64,000 bases of DNA from UBA830 sp038146925 (lineage in GTDB: Bacteria > Pseudomonadota > Alphaproteobacteria > MPNO01 > UBA830), in the NCBI GenBank assembly GCA_038146925.1, contig JAYQSP010000008.1:62001-126000 (forward strand), in the 5' to 3' direction. Shown in pieces: positions 25,244 to 33,064 of this stretch (position 1 is the first letter of the stretch; every line of letters starts with the position of its first letter). The notes beneath the pieces are model-generated. The model did not search any database. It saw only the letters and a list, made by a program, of their open reading frames with translations, and was not told the DNA's origin. The position numbers and the translations under genes are program-made.

Positions 25244-26092
25244 ATGAAGCATTCGCCTGCTGAAGGATCGCAGGGGCCGGATGCCTATCCGTCCCTGAAG
25301 GAGAGATCCGTCATCGTGACCGGGGGTGGACAGGGTATTGGCCGGCATCTCGCCCTTGCTCTGGCGGAACGCGGCGCGAACGTAGTCGTGACGGCAGCCC
25401 GGGACGCGTCGTCACTGGATGAAACCGTTTCGCTGGCTAAGGGTCTTGCCGGGCGAATTGCGCCGTTGCAGGCCGATGTCCGTAAGCTCGACGATTGCGA
25501 TAAAACGGTGGCGTTCGCACTGTCTGAGTTCGGCGGACTGCAGGCGCTGGTCAACAACGCGGCGAGGGGGATCGCCTACGTGCGCGAAACCACGGGCGGA
25601 GATCCGGTCCCGTTCTGGGAAACCGACCGCGGCCGCTGGGCCGAAACCATGACCACGAATGTTATCGGCACGTTCCAGATGAGCGCGGTGGCCGGGACTC
25701 ATATGGTGGAACAGGGTTTCGGACGGATCATCAACGTATCGACCAGCGACCGGTCGATGGTCCGCGAAATGAACACTCCCTACGGCCCGTCAAAAGCCGC
25801 GCTGGAAGCGATGAGCGCAGCCTGGGCGAAAGAAGGCGCGGAGAAAGGCGTCACCGTGAATGTCCTGCTGCCCGGAGGCGCGACCGATACCCGCATGGTG
25901 ACCGGCGTCTCGCAGCGTGTGCCGCTGCCGCCCGACATTATGAATCCGGCCATTCTCTGGATGTGCGCCGACGATTCGTCCGGTCATACCGGCGGTCGCT
26001 ACAAGGCGGATGACTGGGACCCGAAGGCGGAGCCGGAAGCCGCCGCCGCTGGCGCCCGTCAGCCGGCACACGATCTGCCCGTCATCATGTAG
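25244..26092 (+). CDS. Short-chain dehydrogenase/reductase
   Basis: A 282-residue NAD(P)-dependent oxidoreductase with a Rossmann fold. Cofactor motif VTGGGQGIG (about residues 25-33), NNAARG, catalytic serine in INVSTSDRS, and Tyr/Lys in YGPSKAALEAM. A C-terminal tail of about 35 residues (KADDWDPKAEPEAAAAGAR) extends beyond the SDR core. It is in an operon with the CMD-like gene. Its last eight bases overlap the end of the convergent DMT transporter gene. Confidence 0.9.
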   Translation: MKHSPAEGSQGPDAYPSLKERSVIVTGGGQGIGRHLALALAERGANVVVTAARDASSLDETVSLAKGLAGRIAPLQADVRKLDDCDKTVAFALSEFGGLQALVNNAARGIAYVRETTGGDPVPFWETDRGRWAETMTTNVIGTFQMSAVAGTHMVEQGFGRIINVSTSDRSMVREMNTPYGPSKAALEAMSAAWAKEGAEKGVTVNVLLPGGATDTRMVTGVSQRVPLPPDIMNPAILWMCADDSSGHTGGRYKADDWDPKAEPEAAAAGARQPAHDLPVIM

Positions 26093-26966
26093 CGTTTCGT
26101 TCCCGCGTTTCGCGGTGCCAGATATACAATCCGCTGCCGATCACGATGGCTGTGCCGAGAATGGAATACTCGTCCGGCACCTGGTCGAACACGATGATGC
26201 TGATGATCGTCACCCAGACGATCTGGGTATAGAGAAACGGCGACAGGGTGGACACGGCGGCAACCTCGAACGCGCGGATCAGCAGATAATGCCCGAAGCC
26301 GAATAATGCACCGGTCGCCACCATGATCGCCCAGGCGGTCGCGTCCGGCGTCGTCCAGACGAACGGCGCTATACCCGACATCACGATCACCCCGACGGTG
26401 GACGTCCAGAACAGGCTGGTTTTGGTGTCCTCGGTGCGGCCCGCAATGCGGGTCATGATCTGGTAGGAGGCATAACAGATGGCCGTCAGCAAAGGCAGGA
26501 ACGCCGCCCAGTGCATCACGCCAAGACCCGGCCGGATGATGACCAGCACACCAAGGAACCCGACGAAAATGGCGGCCCAGCGCCTCGGACCGACTTTTTC
26601 TCCCAGAAACGGGATCGACAATGCGGTGACCAGGAGCGGCGCTGCAAAGTTGATGGCGACGGCCTCCGGCAGCGACAGATAGATCAGTGCCGTAAAAAAC
26701 GTGATCGTCCCCATCATCAAAGTGATCGACCGCGCGATATGCAGGAACGGCCGGGATGTCTTCATCTGGCTGACGATGCCCGACCGCGAAAAGATCAGCA
26801 GAAACACCAGCGCGTGAAATACGTAGCGCGCCCACACGACCTGCAGGATGTCGTAATCCTTCGCCAGCGTCTTCACGCAGGCTTCGCCCATGCCGAAAAA
26901 GGCGACGCCCGCGCACAGCCGAAAAATGCCGAGACGGGGGTTCTGGATTTTGGGGGCTACGTCCAT
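26085..26966 (-). CDS. DMT-superfamily (EamA) transporter
   Basis: A 293-residue inner-membrane protein with ten predicted helices in two EamA repeats. The first repeat has WARYVFHALVFLLIFSR and ALIYLSLPEAVAINF-APLL; the second has the matching GALFGFGHYLLIRAFEVA and VAAVSTLSPFLYTQIVW pattern. It is presumably a metabolite exporter. The overlapping open frame 26059-26988 in another phase is not coding. A REP-like repeat follows upstream of it. Confidence 0.9.
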   Translation of the reverse strand: MDVAPKIQNPRLGIFRLCAGVAFFGMGEACVKTLAKDYDILQVVWARYVFHALVFLLIFSRSGIVSQMKTSRPFLHIARSITLMMGTITFFTALIYLSLPEAVAINFAAPLLVTALSIPFLGEKVGPRRWAAIFVGFLGVLVIIRPGLGVMHWAAFLPLLTAICYASYQIMTRIAGRTEDTKTSLFWTSTVGVIVMSGIAPFVWTTPDATAWAIMVATGALFGFGHYLLIRAFEVAAVSTLSPFLYTQIVWVTIISIIVFDQVPDEYSILGTAIVIGSGLYIWHRETRERNAT

Positions 26967-26993
26967 TCGGTCGTCCTGATGGCGCCACCCCGT

Positions 26994-27115
26994 CGTCCCC
27001 TCGCCCCTCCGGGGAGAGGGCTAGGGAGAGGAGAAAACAGGCGGTCCAGACGGCAGCATCGTTTGTGTTGAGGCAACACCCTCTCCCCGGCCCTCTCCCT
27101 CAAGGGGGGAGGGGG
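26994..27115. repeat. REP-like GC-rich palindromic repeat, copy 1 (two arms)
   Basis: The left arm is CCCCTCGCCCCTCCGGGG followed by AGAGGGCTAGGGAGAGG. The right arm is CCCTCTCCCCGGCCCTCTCC followed by CTCAAGGGGGGAGGGGG. Each arm can fold on itself and the two arms pair with each other, with about 50 bases between that share CAGACGGC with copy 2. It lies between the oppositely placed DMT and MetE-like genes, both on the minus strand. Confidence 0.7.
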
Positions 27116-27165
27116 TAAAAATTAGTTGGCGCGGCAAACGCTCGGTAGATCCAGGGGAGATCGGC

Positions 27166-28281
27166 TCAACCCCATACTTCCTCCGCGATCTCGACGATGT
27201 TGAGCAGTTTGGCGACCTGGTCGTCCACGCTGATCAGGTTGCCGACGGCGTTGGAGGAGAACCCGCATTGCGGCGACAGGCAAAGCTGGTCGATATCGAC
27301 GTATTGCGACGCCTCTTCGATGCGGCGAAGGATTTCGTCACGCGGTTCCATTTCCCCGCGCTTGGTCGTCAGCAAGCCAAGGACGATCTTGGGTCCGCCC
27401 TTGGGCACGAAACGCAGCGGCTCGAACCCGCCCGACCGATCATCGTCGTATTCCAGGAAAATACCGTCCACCTTGGTCAGGTTGAAGACCTTCTCGGCGA
27501 TGGCTTCGTATCCCCCCGAGGCGAACCACTGGCTTTGCGCGTTGCCGCGGCACATATGGACGCAGACCGCCATGTCGTCGGGCCGGCCCTCGATGGATTT
27601 GTTGATGATGTCGGCATAGGTGGCAGGCAGCTCGTCCGGGTCCTCACCCAGTTTGCGGGCCGCTTCCCGCATGTTTTCGTCGCACAGATAGGCGAGGTTG
27701 GTATCGTCGAGCTGCAGATAACGGCAACCGGCATCGGCCAGGCCATGCACTTCTTCCCGGTAGACACGGGCCAGATCGTCAAAGAAGTCGTCCATGTCCG
27801 GATAGACGTCTTTGTCGATCGCTTCCCGGCCGCCGCGAAAATGCGTCATTGTGGGTGACGGGATGGTAATTTTCGGTGTTCGGTCGGTCAGACCCTGCAC
27901 CACCTTGAAGTTCTCCACCTCGATACCCGTTTCCGGTCGCGACAGTTTTTCCGTGATAAAGGCAACGAACGGAGCCTTTTCCGGGTCGGCGGATTCGCCT
28001 TCCGCGCCTTCCGGCATCATGCGGCGAAAATCGACGCCCCCCACCTTGTCGAGAAAATCGAAGTGAAAATTCTCGCGTCGGTATTCTCCGTCTGTGATCG
28101 ATTGCAGGCCGATATCCTCCTGCATCTTCACAGCGCCGGCGATGGCTTCGTTTTCCTTGTCGCGCAATTCACCGGCGGAAATCTCGCCTGCCTTGAAGCG
28201 TTCGCGGTCTCTAAGCAGGCTTTCCGGCCGTTGCAGGCTGCCGACATGGTCGGCCCGGAAAGGACCCTTCGCATTTGTCAT
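27166..28281 (-). CDS. Cobalamin-independent methionine synthase C-terminal-domain protein (core-MetE/YxjG-like methyltransferase)
   Basis: A 371-residue TIM-barrel protein that corresponds to the catalytic half of MetE; the N-terminal folate-binding half is absent. All four zinc ligands of MetE are present: His242 and Cys244 (VHMCRGN), Glu277 (IFLEYDDD) and Cys339 (SPQCGF). The N-terminus FRADHVGSLQRPESLL and ITDGEYRR are typical. It would transfer a methyl group to a thiol, but the methyl donor of such short forms is uncertain. Start 28281 has AGGG nine bases upstream. Last gene of a three-gene minus-strand operon. Confidence 0.88.
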   Translation of the reverse strand: MTNAKGPFRADHVGSLQRPESLLRDRERFKAGEISAGELRDKENEAIAGAVKMQEDIGLQSITDGEYRRENFHFDFLDKVGGVDFRRMMPEGAEGESADPEKAPFVAFITEKLSRPETGIEVENFKVVQGLTDRTPKITIPSPTMTHFRGGREAIDKDVYPDMDDFFDDLARVYREEVHGLADAGCRYLQLDDTNLAYLCDENMREAARKLGEDPDELPATYADIINKSIEGRPDDMAVCVHMCRGNAQSQWFASGGYEAIAEKVFNLTKVDGIFLEYDDDRSGGFEPLRFVPKGGPKIVLGLLTTKRGEMEPRDEILRRIEEASQYVDIDQLCLSPQCGFSSNAVGNLISVDDQVAKLLNIVEIAEEVWG

Positions 28282-28303
28282 GTTTATCATCCCTGTCAGG
28301 GCG

Positions 28304-28627
28304 TTATTGCAGGATCGACATTTCGGTCGGCGTCAGGCGGGTCACCACCATCGCTTCGCGGTTCAGCATCGACGTCAGGCGCGGACTGACATCGTCTTTC
28401 CAGTAGTCGCTGCCGTAAACTTCGTCGTACAGGCGTTCGCGTTCCGCTTCGCTTTCGAAGCGGCGGATCCAGACATAGACGGAATCGTCTTCCTCGCCTC
28501 GGAAACTGCCGGCGATCACCATGCCCTTGGAAACCTGAAACGGGATGATTTCTTCCTGCATTACCTTCAGCCAGTTTTCCATCTGTCCTTCGAGGACCGT
28601 GTATTGCCGTAATTCGTAGAATGCCAT
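28304..28627 (-). CDS. NIPSNAP-family protein
   Basis: A 107-residue single ferredoxin-like dimeric alpha-beta-barrel domain: MAFYELRQYTVLEGQMENW at the start and VYVWIRRFESEAERERLYD in the middle are the NIPSNAP hallmarks. Its function is unknown; relatives often accompany catabolic enzymes. It sits 22 bases upstream of the MetE-like gene and 27 bases downstream of the RidA gene, so the three are likely expressed together. Confidence 0.9.
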   Translation of the reverse strand: MAFYELRQYTVLEGQMENWLKVMQEEIIPFQVSKGMVIAGSFRGEEDDSVYVWIRRFESEAERERLYDEVYGSDYWKDDVSPRLTSMLNREAMVVTRLTPTEMSILQ

Positions 28628-28654
28628 CTGTTGGTGCTCCCTTATTGTTATCCC

Positions 28655-29065
28655 TTAATCGTCCACCACGGCGGTGACGTCAATCTCCACCAGCGCGCCT
28701 TCGACAAGCAGCGCCTCGACGCCGACGCAGGTGCTGGCGGCGGAACCGCCGTCGCCGTAGAAATCCGTCATCGCCTTCATGATGACCGGACGATGGCCCA
28801 GTTCCAGACCCACAACGAATACCCGCTGGCGCACCACGTTCGCAGAGGTCGCCCCAGCAAGTTCCAGAGATCGGCGGATCGTATCGCAGATATAGGCCAT
28901 CTGCGCCGCCAGGTCGCCGGCGCCGACCAGTTCGCCGTCGGAGGTGGAGGCGACGAGCCCGGAAAGATGGATCGTCTTGCCGCCGCTTGAGGCGACCAGG
29001 TTCGTGAAATGCGGCTTGTTGTGCAGGAATTCGGGGCGAATGCGGTCGATCTGGGCGGCGGACAT
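28655..29065 (-). CDS. RidA/YjgF/Rid-family protein
   Basis: A 136-residue Rid-family protein: LVASSGGKTIHLSGLVAST, DLAAQMAYICDTIRRSLELAG and the C-terminal STCVGVEALLVEGALVEID-VTAV. RidA hydrolyses reactive enamine/imine intermediates. In this copy the usual catalytic arginine region (S-T-R) is STCVGV, so it belongs to a subgroup without that arginine and may have another role. The ATG 29065 gives the normal N-terminus; the upstream open frame to 29191 is ignored. First gene of the operon. Confidence 0.87.
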   Translation of the reverse strand: MSAAQIDRIRPEFLHNKPHFTNLVASSGGKTIHLSGLVASTSDGELVGAGDLAAQMAYICDTIRRSLELAGATSANVVRQRVFVVGLELGHRPVIMKAMTDFYGDGGSAASTCVGVEALLVEGALVEIDVTAVVDD

Positions 29066-29337
29066 GCGGGTGCTCCGGAAGCTGAAATGACGATGCTCTT
29101 GTATACAGGCTTCACCGACCCGCCGCACGGTCATCGCGACGGTCTTGCCGGAAGCTCCGTCCGTGAGATCCCGCTTTTCGCCTGTACCCAACTAGCGACG
29201 CAGTCTGCGGCATGCGTGTTTGCTCTGTCTGATATCAGCGCGCGGCTCGCATCGTCCGGCTGCGCTCATCCCTGACCGGCGAGCTGACTGTGCCGCCGCC
29301 GTGCGAGGAATAAAACAGGGATATTCAGGGCAAAAAC

Positions 29338-29414
29338 TGGTCGGAGTGAGAGGATTCGAACCTCCGGCCCCTGCCTCCCGAAGACAGTGCTCTACCAGGC
29401 TGAGCTACACTCCG
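29338..29414 (-). tRNA. tRNA-Pro (anticodon CGG)
   Basis: Read on the minus strand, the acceptor stem CGGAGTG/CACTCCG has seven pairs. The D-arm is GCTCAGCCTGGTAGAGC, the anticodon stem CTGTC/GGCAG closes loop TTCGGGA with anticodon CGG, and the T-arm contains GGTTCGAATCC. The discriminator A (29341) is followed by an encoded CCA (29338-29340). Confidence 0.96.
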
Positions 29415-29548
29415 ACCGGAACGGGCGGGGTTATACCTCTCCCGGTCGCGCCCGGCAAGCAAATGCGGGCGGCTCGGCGTCGGATTGTTGACTCGCCCCC
29501 GGCGCGGTTTCACTCTGCCCCTTCCGATCACTGCAGGAACCGCAATCC

Positions 29549-30736
29549 GTGTCCGACGCTGCACTGCCGTTAAGCCGTTTCAAGGTCCTTGATCTGACAC
29601 GCGTCCGCGCGGGACCGACCTGCGTGCGCCAGCTCGCCGACTGGGGCGCCGACTGCATAAAGATCGAACTGCCGCCCTCGGCCGGCATCAAGGAAGGCAT
29701 CACCGGCGACCGCAACGGCCCCGATTTTCAGAATCTTCACCGCAACAAGCGCTCCATGACGCTGAATCTGAAGAAGGAGGCGGGGCGCGAGGTGTTCTAC
29801 AAGCTGGTCGAGGGTGCCGATGTGGTGGTCGAAAACTATCGGCCGGATGTCAAATACCGCCTCGGCGTGGATTACGAGACCCTGAAATCCGTAAATCCAC
29901 GCATCGTGCTCGGCTCGATTTCGGGGTTCGGCCAGGACGGTCCGTATGAGAAACGTCCCGGCGTCGACCAGATCGCGCAGGGCCTGGGCGGCATCATGTC
30001 GATCACCGGGCTGCCGGGGCAGGGGCCGGTGCGGGTCGGTACCGCGATCGCCGATCTGTCGTCGGGGCTCTATTGCGCCATCGGGATTCTGATCGCCCTG
30101 CTGGAGCGCGAGGCATCCGGCGAAGGGCAGTGGGTACATACATCTCTGCTGGAATCCCAGGTCTCGATGCTGGATTTTCAGGCGGCGCGCTGGCTGATCG
30201 GCGGCGAGGTGCCGCCGCAGGCGGGCAACAATCACCCGACCTCGATCCCGACCGGCGTGTATCCCTGCAAGGACGGGCATTTCAATATCGCGGCCGGCGG
30301 CCAGGATATGTTCGAACGGCTGTGCCGTGCGCTCGGCGCCGACGAAATCGCATCGAACCCGGATTACGCCACGGGGAAACTGCGGCTCCAACACCGCGAT
30401 GCGCTGAACACGGAAATTTCCGAATACACCAGGACCAGAACCAGCGCCGAGTGGATCGATATCTTTAACGAAGGGGGCGTGCCCTGCGGACCGATCCATA
30501 CGATCGACAAGATGTTCGACGACCCTCAGGTAAAGCATCTGGGGCTTGCGGCACCTGTCACGTCGCCGACCCACGGCGACATGCATGTTGTCGGGCAGGC
30601 AATCAATATGAGCCGCGCGCCCCGCGACATCCGAAGCGCGACACCCGGGCTTGGCGAACACACCGACGACATTCTCGCCGATCTGGGCTACGACGCCGCT
30701 GCGATCGAACAACTCCGCGCTGACAGCGCGGTCTGA
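29549..30736 (+). CDS. CaiB/BaiF family III CoA-transferase
   Basis: A 395-residue interlocked-dimer CoA transferase. It starts at GTG 29549 with AGGAAC upstream. The motif LDLTRVRAGPTCVRQLADWGAD is the family N-terminus. The catalytic aspartate is Asp140 in KRPGVDQIAQGLGG. The last part, FNEGGVPCGPIHTIDKMFDDP, is also diagnostic. It moves CoA between acids such as formyl, succinyl or longer dicarboxylic acyl groups; the substrate cannot be told. It is 17 bases upstream of the crotonase-fold gene and probably activates the substrate for it. Confidence 0.9.
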   Translation: MSDAALPLSRFKVLDLTRVRAGPTCVRQLADWGADCIKIELPPSAGIKEGITGDRNGPDFQNLHRNKRSMTLNLKKEAGREVFYKLVEGADVVVENYRPDVKYRLGVDYETLKSVNPRIVLGSISGFGQDGPYEKRPGVDQIAQGLGGIMSITGLPGQGPVRVGTAIADLSSGLYCAIGILIALLEREASGEGQWVHTSLLESQVSMLDFQAARWLIGGEVPPQAGNNHPTSIPTGVYPCKDGHFNIAAGGQDMFERLCRALGADEIASNPDYATGKLRLQHRDALNTEISEYTRTRTSAEWIDIFNEGGVPCGPIHTIDKMFDDPQVKHLGLAAPVTSPTHGDMHVVGQAINMSRAPRDIRSATPGLGEHTDDILADLGYDAAAIEQLRADSAV

Positions 30737-30753
30737 CGGAAAGGAAACCCGAC

Positions 30754-31575
30754 ATGGCCGATGCCGCAGAAAACGCGAAATCCGAAGCCGCCGCCGGCAC
30801 GATGCATGTCCGCAAGGAAAACGGCATCGGCTGGATGATCTACGACCAGCAGGCCAAGTACAACGCCGTCACCTACGACATGCGCCGGGCCATCCCCGGA
30901 ATCATGGCCGACTTCGAAGCGGATGAAGACGTACGCGTGGCGGTGATCGCGGGCGCCGGCGACAAGGCGTTTATTTCCGGTTCCGATATTTCCCAGTTCG
31001 GCGAAAAGCGGTCGTCGGAAGATGCGCGTCGGATGTACGACGAGGCCTCGGAACAGGCCAATCTCGCGATGCGGGAGTTTTCCAAACCGATGATTGCGAT
31101 GATCCACGGCTACTGCCTCGGTGCCGGTGTACTGACCGCCATGCTGTGCGATTTTCGCATTGCCGCCGATAATGCCCGGTTCGGCGCGCCGCCTGCCAAG
31201 CTCGGTCTCGGCTTCGGCTATGGCGGCGTGGACGACCTGGTAAAGCTGGTTGGTCCTGCCTACGCCGCCGAGATGCTGTTCACCGGCGATCGCTACGGGG
31301 CGGAGGACGCCCTGAAAATGGGCATGGTGAACCGGGTGGTGCCATATGCGGATCTCGAATCCACAGTGCAGGAAATTGCCGCTACCATCGCCGCCAATGC
31401 GCCGCTGACCCTGAAATCGGTCAAGACGTCGATCCGCAACACCCAGCTCGACGAAAGCGCCCGCGACATGGCCACCGTTCAGGCCCAGATCGACGCCTGC
31501 TTCGCCAGCGACGACTACAAGGAAGGCCGCCAGGCGTTCATGGAAAAGCGCAAGCCGGTGTTCAGGGGGAAGTGA
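30754..31575 (+). CDS. Crotonase-superfamily (enoyl-CoA hydratase/isomerase-like) protein lacking both hydratase glutamates
   Basis: A 273-residue protein with the crotonase core: oxyanion-hole segments AFISGSDISQFGE and HGYCLGAGVLTAMLCDFRIA. In true hydratases two glutamates (144 and 164 in the rat enzyme) occupy the positions here held by Leu127 (GAGVL) and Ala148 (GAPPAKLGLG). Water addition is therefore unlikely; decarboxylation, isomerisation or thioester hydrolysis are more plausible. It is in an operon with the CaiB/BaiF transferase, so its substrate is probably a CoA ester made by that enzyme. A REP-like repeat follows. Confidence 0.87.
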   Translation: MADAAENAKSEAAAGTMHVRKENGIGWMIYDQQAKYNAVTYDMRRAIPGIMADFEADEDVRVAVIAGAGDKAFISGSDISQFGEKRSSEDARRMYDEASEQANLAMREFSKPMIAMIHGYCLGAGVLTAMLCDFRIAADNARFGAPPAKLGLGFGYGGVDDLVKLVGPAYAAEMLFTGDRYGAEDALKMGMVNRVVPYADLESTVQEIAATIAANAPLTLKSVKTSIRNTQLDESARDMATVQAQIDACFASDDYKEGRQAFMEKRKPVFRGK

Positions 31576-31612
31576 ACGAAAGCGGATGCATTATGAAAAC
31601 AAGTTTCTCATT

Positions 31613-31720
31613 TCCCTCGAGGGGGAGGGTCAGGGAGAGGGTGATCTGTCCGCTAAACGCCGTCTGATTTGGAGGCCGTCCCCCTCTCCGTAGACTTCTC
31701 TCCGCAGGGGCGAGGGGACC
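31613..31720. repeat. REP-like GC-rich palindromic repeat, copy 2 (two arms)
   Basis: The left arm is CCCTCGAGGGGGAGGG then TCAGGGAGAGGG; the right arm is CCCCCTCTCCG then TCTCTCCGCAGGGGCGAGGGG. The internal spacer, read in reverse complement, shares CAGACGGC with copy 1, so the two copies are inverted relative to each other. It lies between the convergent crotonase and ispB genes. Confidence 0.65.
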
Positions 31721-31744
31721 AGGTCGGGTTTCGACGCGCGACCC

Positions 31745-32767
31745 TCAAAAACTCCGGTGAATCGCGAACTCGACCGCTTCGTTCAGCGACGCTTTTATCT
31801 CGCTGTCCGGGAAGGGTTCGAGCGCGGCGCGCGCCTTTGCGCCGTACTCGCGGGCGCGTTCCATGGTCGCGGTCAACGCGCCGGATTTTTCCAGCATGAC
31901 GACGGCGCGGCGGAAGTCGCCTTTTTTCTGTTCCTGATCTTCCAGGGTGCGGCGCCAGAAGGCCTTTTCGTCGTCGTCCGCCGCGTTGAATGCCAGAACA
32001 ATGGGCAGGGTGATCTTGCCGTCGCGGAAATCATCGCCCACGGTTTTGCCCAGGGTCGCCTGGCGCGCGGAATAATCGAGCACGTCGTCGACCAGCTGGA
32101 ACGCCATACCGATATTATGTCCGAACGAATCGAGTGCGCGCCAGTCGTCTTCGGGCCGTTCGGCGACGACGGCGCCGATCTCGCTCGCCGCGGCGAACAG
32201 TTTGGCGGTCTTGGAGCGTATGACTTCCAGGTAATCCGCCTCGGTCGTCTCGGTGTCGTTGGCGGTGACCAGTTGCAGCACTTCGCCCTCGGCGATGATC
32301 GACGAGGCCTGCGACAGAATGCGCAACACGTCTAGATTGCCGTCCTCGACCATCAGCTCGAACGCGCGGCTGAACAGAAAATCGCCGACCAGCACGCTGG
32401 ACTTGTTGCCCCAGACCGCATTGGCGCTGGCCGCGCCCCGGCGCAGGTCGCTCTCGTCGACCACGTCGTCGTGCAGCAGGGTCGCGGTGTGAATGAACTC
32501 GACGCAGGCGGCGAGGCCGATATGACGGTCTCCCCCATAGCCGCACATGCGCGCGCTGGCGAGGGTCAGCATCGGGCGCAGCCGTTTGCCGCCCGCCGCG
32601 ATGATGTGGCCGGCAACCTGCGGTATCAGAATGACCGGGCTGTCCATCCGGTCGATGATGGTCTGGTTGACCTGCTGGATATCATCCTGCGTCAACGCGG
32701 TCAGCGCGTCGATGGACGGTTTCGGACGTTCCTGACGCTCACGGTCGAGATCGACAACGACGCTCAC
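31745..32767 (-). CDS. ispB: Octaprenyl/polyprenyl diphosphate synthase
   Basis: A 340-residue trans-prenyltransferase that makes the ubiquinone side chain. First aspartate-rich motif LLHDDVVDESDLRRG, GGKRLRPML before it, and second motif QLVDDVLDYSA. The start is GTG 32767 with GAGG five bases upstream. The frame runs open to 33127, but that part overlaps the divergent DUF2007 gene and has no family resemblance. It faces the DUF2007/methyltransferase/peptidase operon across a 78-base promoter region. Confidence 0.92.
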   Translation of the reverse strand: MSVVVDLDRERQERPKPSIDALTALTQDDIQQVNQTIIDRMDSPVILIPQVAGHIIAAGGKRLRPMLTLASARMCGYGGDRHIGLAACVEFIHTATLLHDDVVDESDLRRGAASANAVWGNKSSVLVGDFLFSRAFELMVEDGNLDVLRILSQASSIIAEGEVLQLVTANDTETTEADYLEVIRSKTAKLFAAASEIGAVVAERPEDDWRALDSFGHNIGMAFQLVDDVLDYSARQATLGKTVGDDFRDGKITLPIVLAFNAADDDEKAFWRRTLEDQEQKKGDFRRAVVMLEKSGALTATMERAREYGAKARAALEPFPDSEIKASLNEAVEFAIHRSF

Positions 32768-32845
32768 GTTTGCCTCGATTCTTGACGATTGCAGTGCACA
32801 CACGGAACATAGTCCGGGCAAGGTGACGGTCAAGGCGGAAGGCGC

Positions 32846-33064
32846 GTGAAAGAACTGTTCCGATCCAACGAAATGGTGTTCCTGTCCTGGGCGGAAGCGC
32901 TGCTCAAATCCGAGGATATCGAAATGATCGTGCTCGACGGGCATATGAGCGTTCTCGAAGGCAGCGTCGGCGCCATCCCGCGCCGCGTCATGGTGGCGGA
33001 CGAAGACTACAACCGAGCTTGCCGCGCGTTGCGTGATGCAGGCGAGGGAGACCGCCTTGTCTGA
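32846..33064 (+). CDS. DUF2007-domain protein (putative signal-transducing protein)
   Basis: A 72-residue protein: MKELFRSNEMVFLSWAEALL at the start and RRVMVADEDYNRACRALR near the end, the standard DUF2007 pattern. It starts at GTG 32846 behind GGAAGG. In alphaproteobacteria it usually precedes a tRNA1(Val)-type methyltransferase gene, as here; its stop overlaps the start of that gene. No activity known. Confidence 0.88.
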   Translation: MKELFRSNEMVFLSWAEALLKSEDIEMIVLDGHMSVLEGSVGAIPRRVMVADEDYNRACRALRDAGEGDRLV

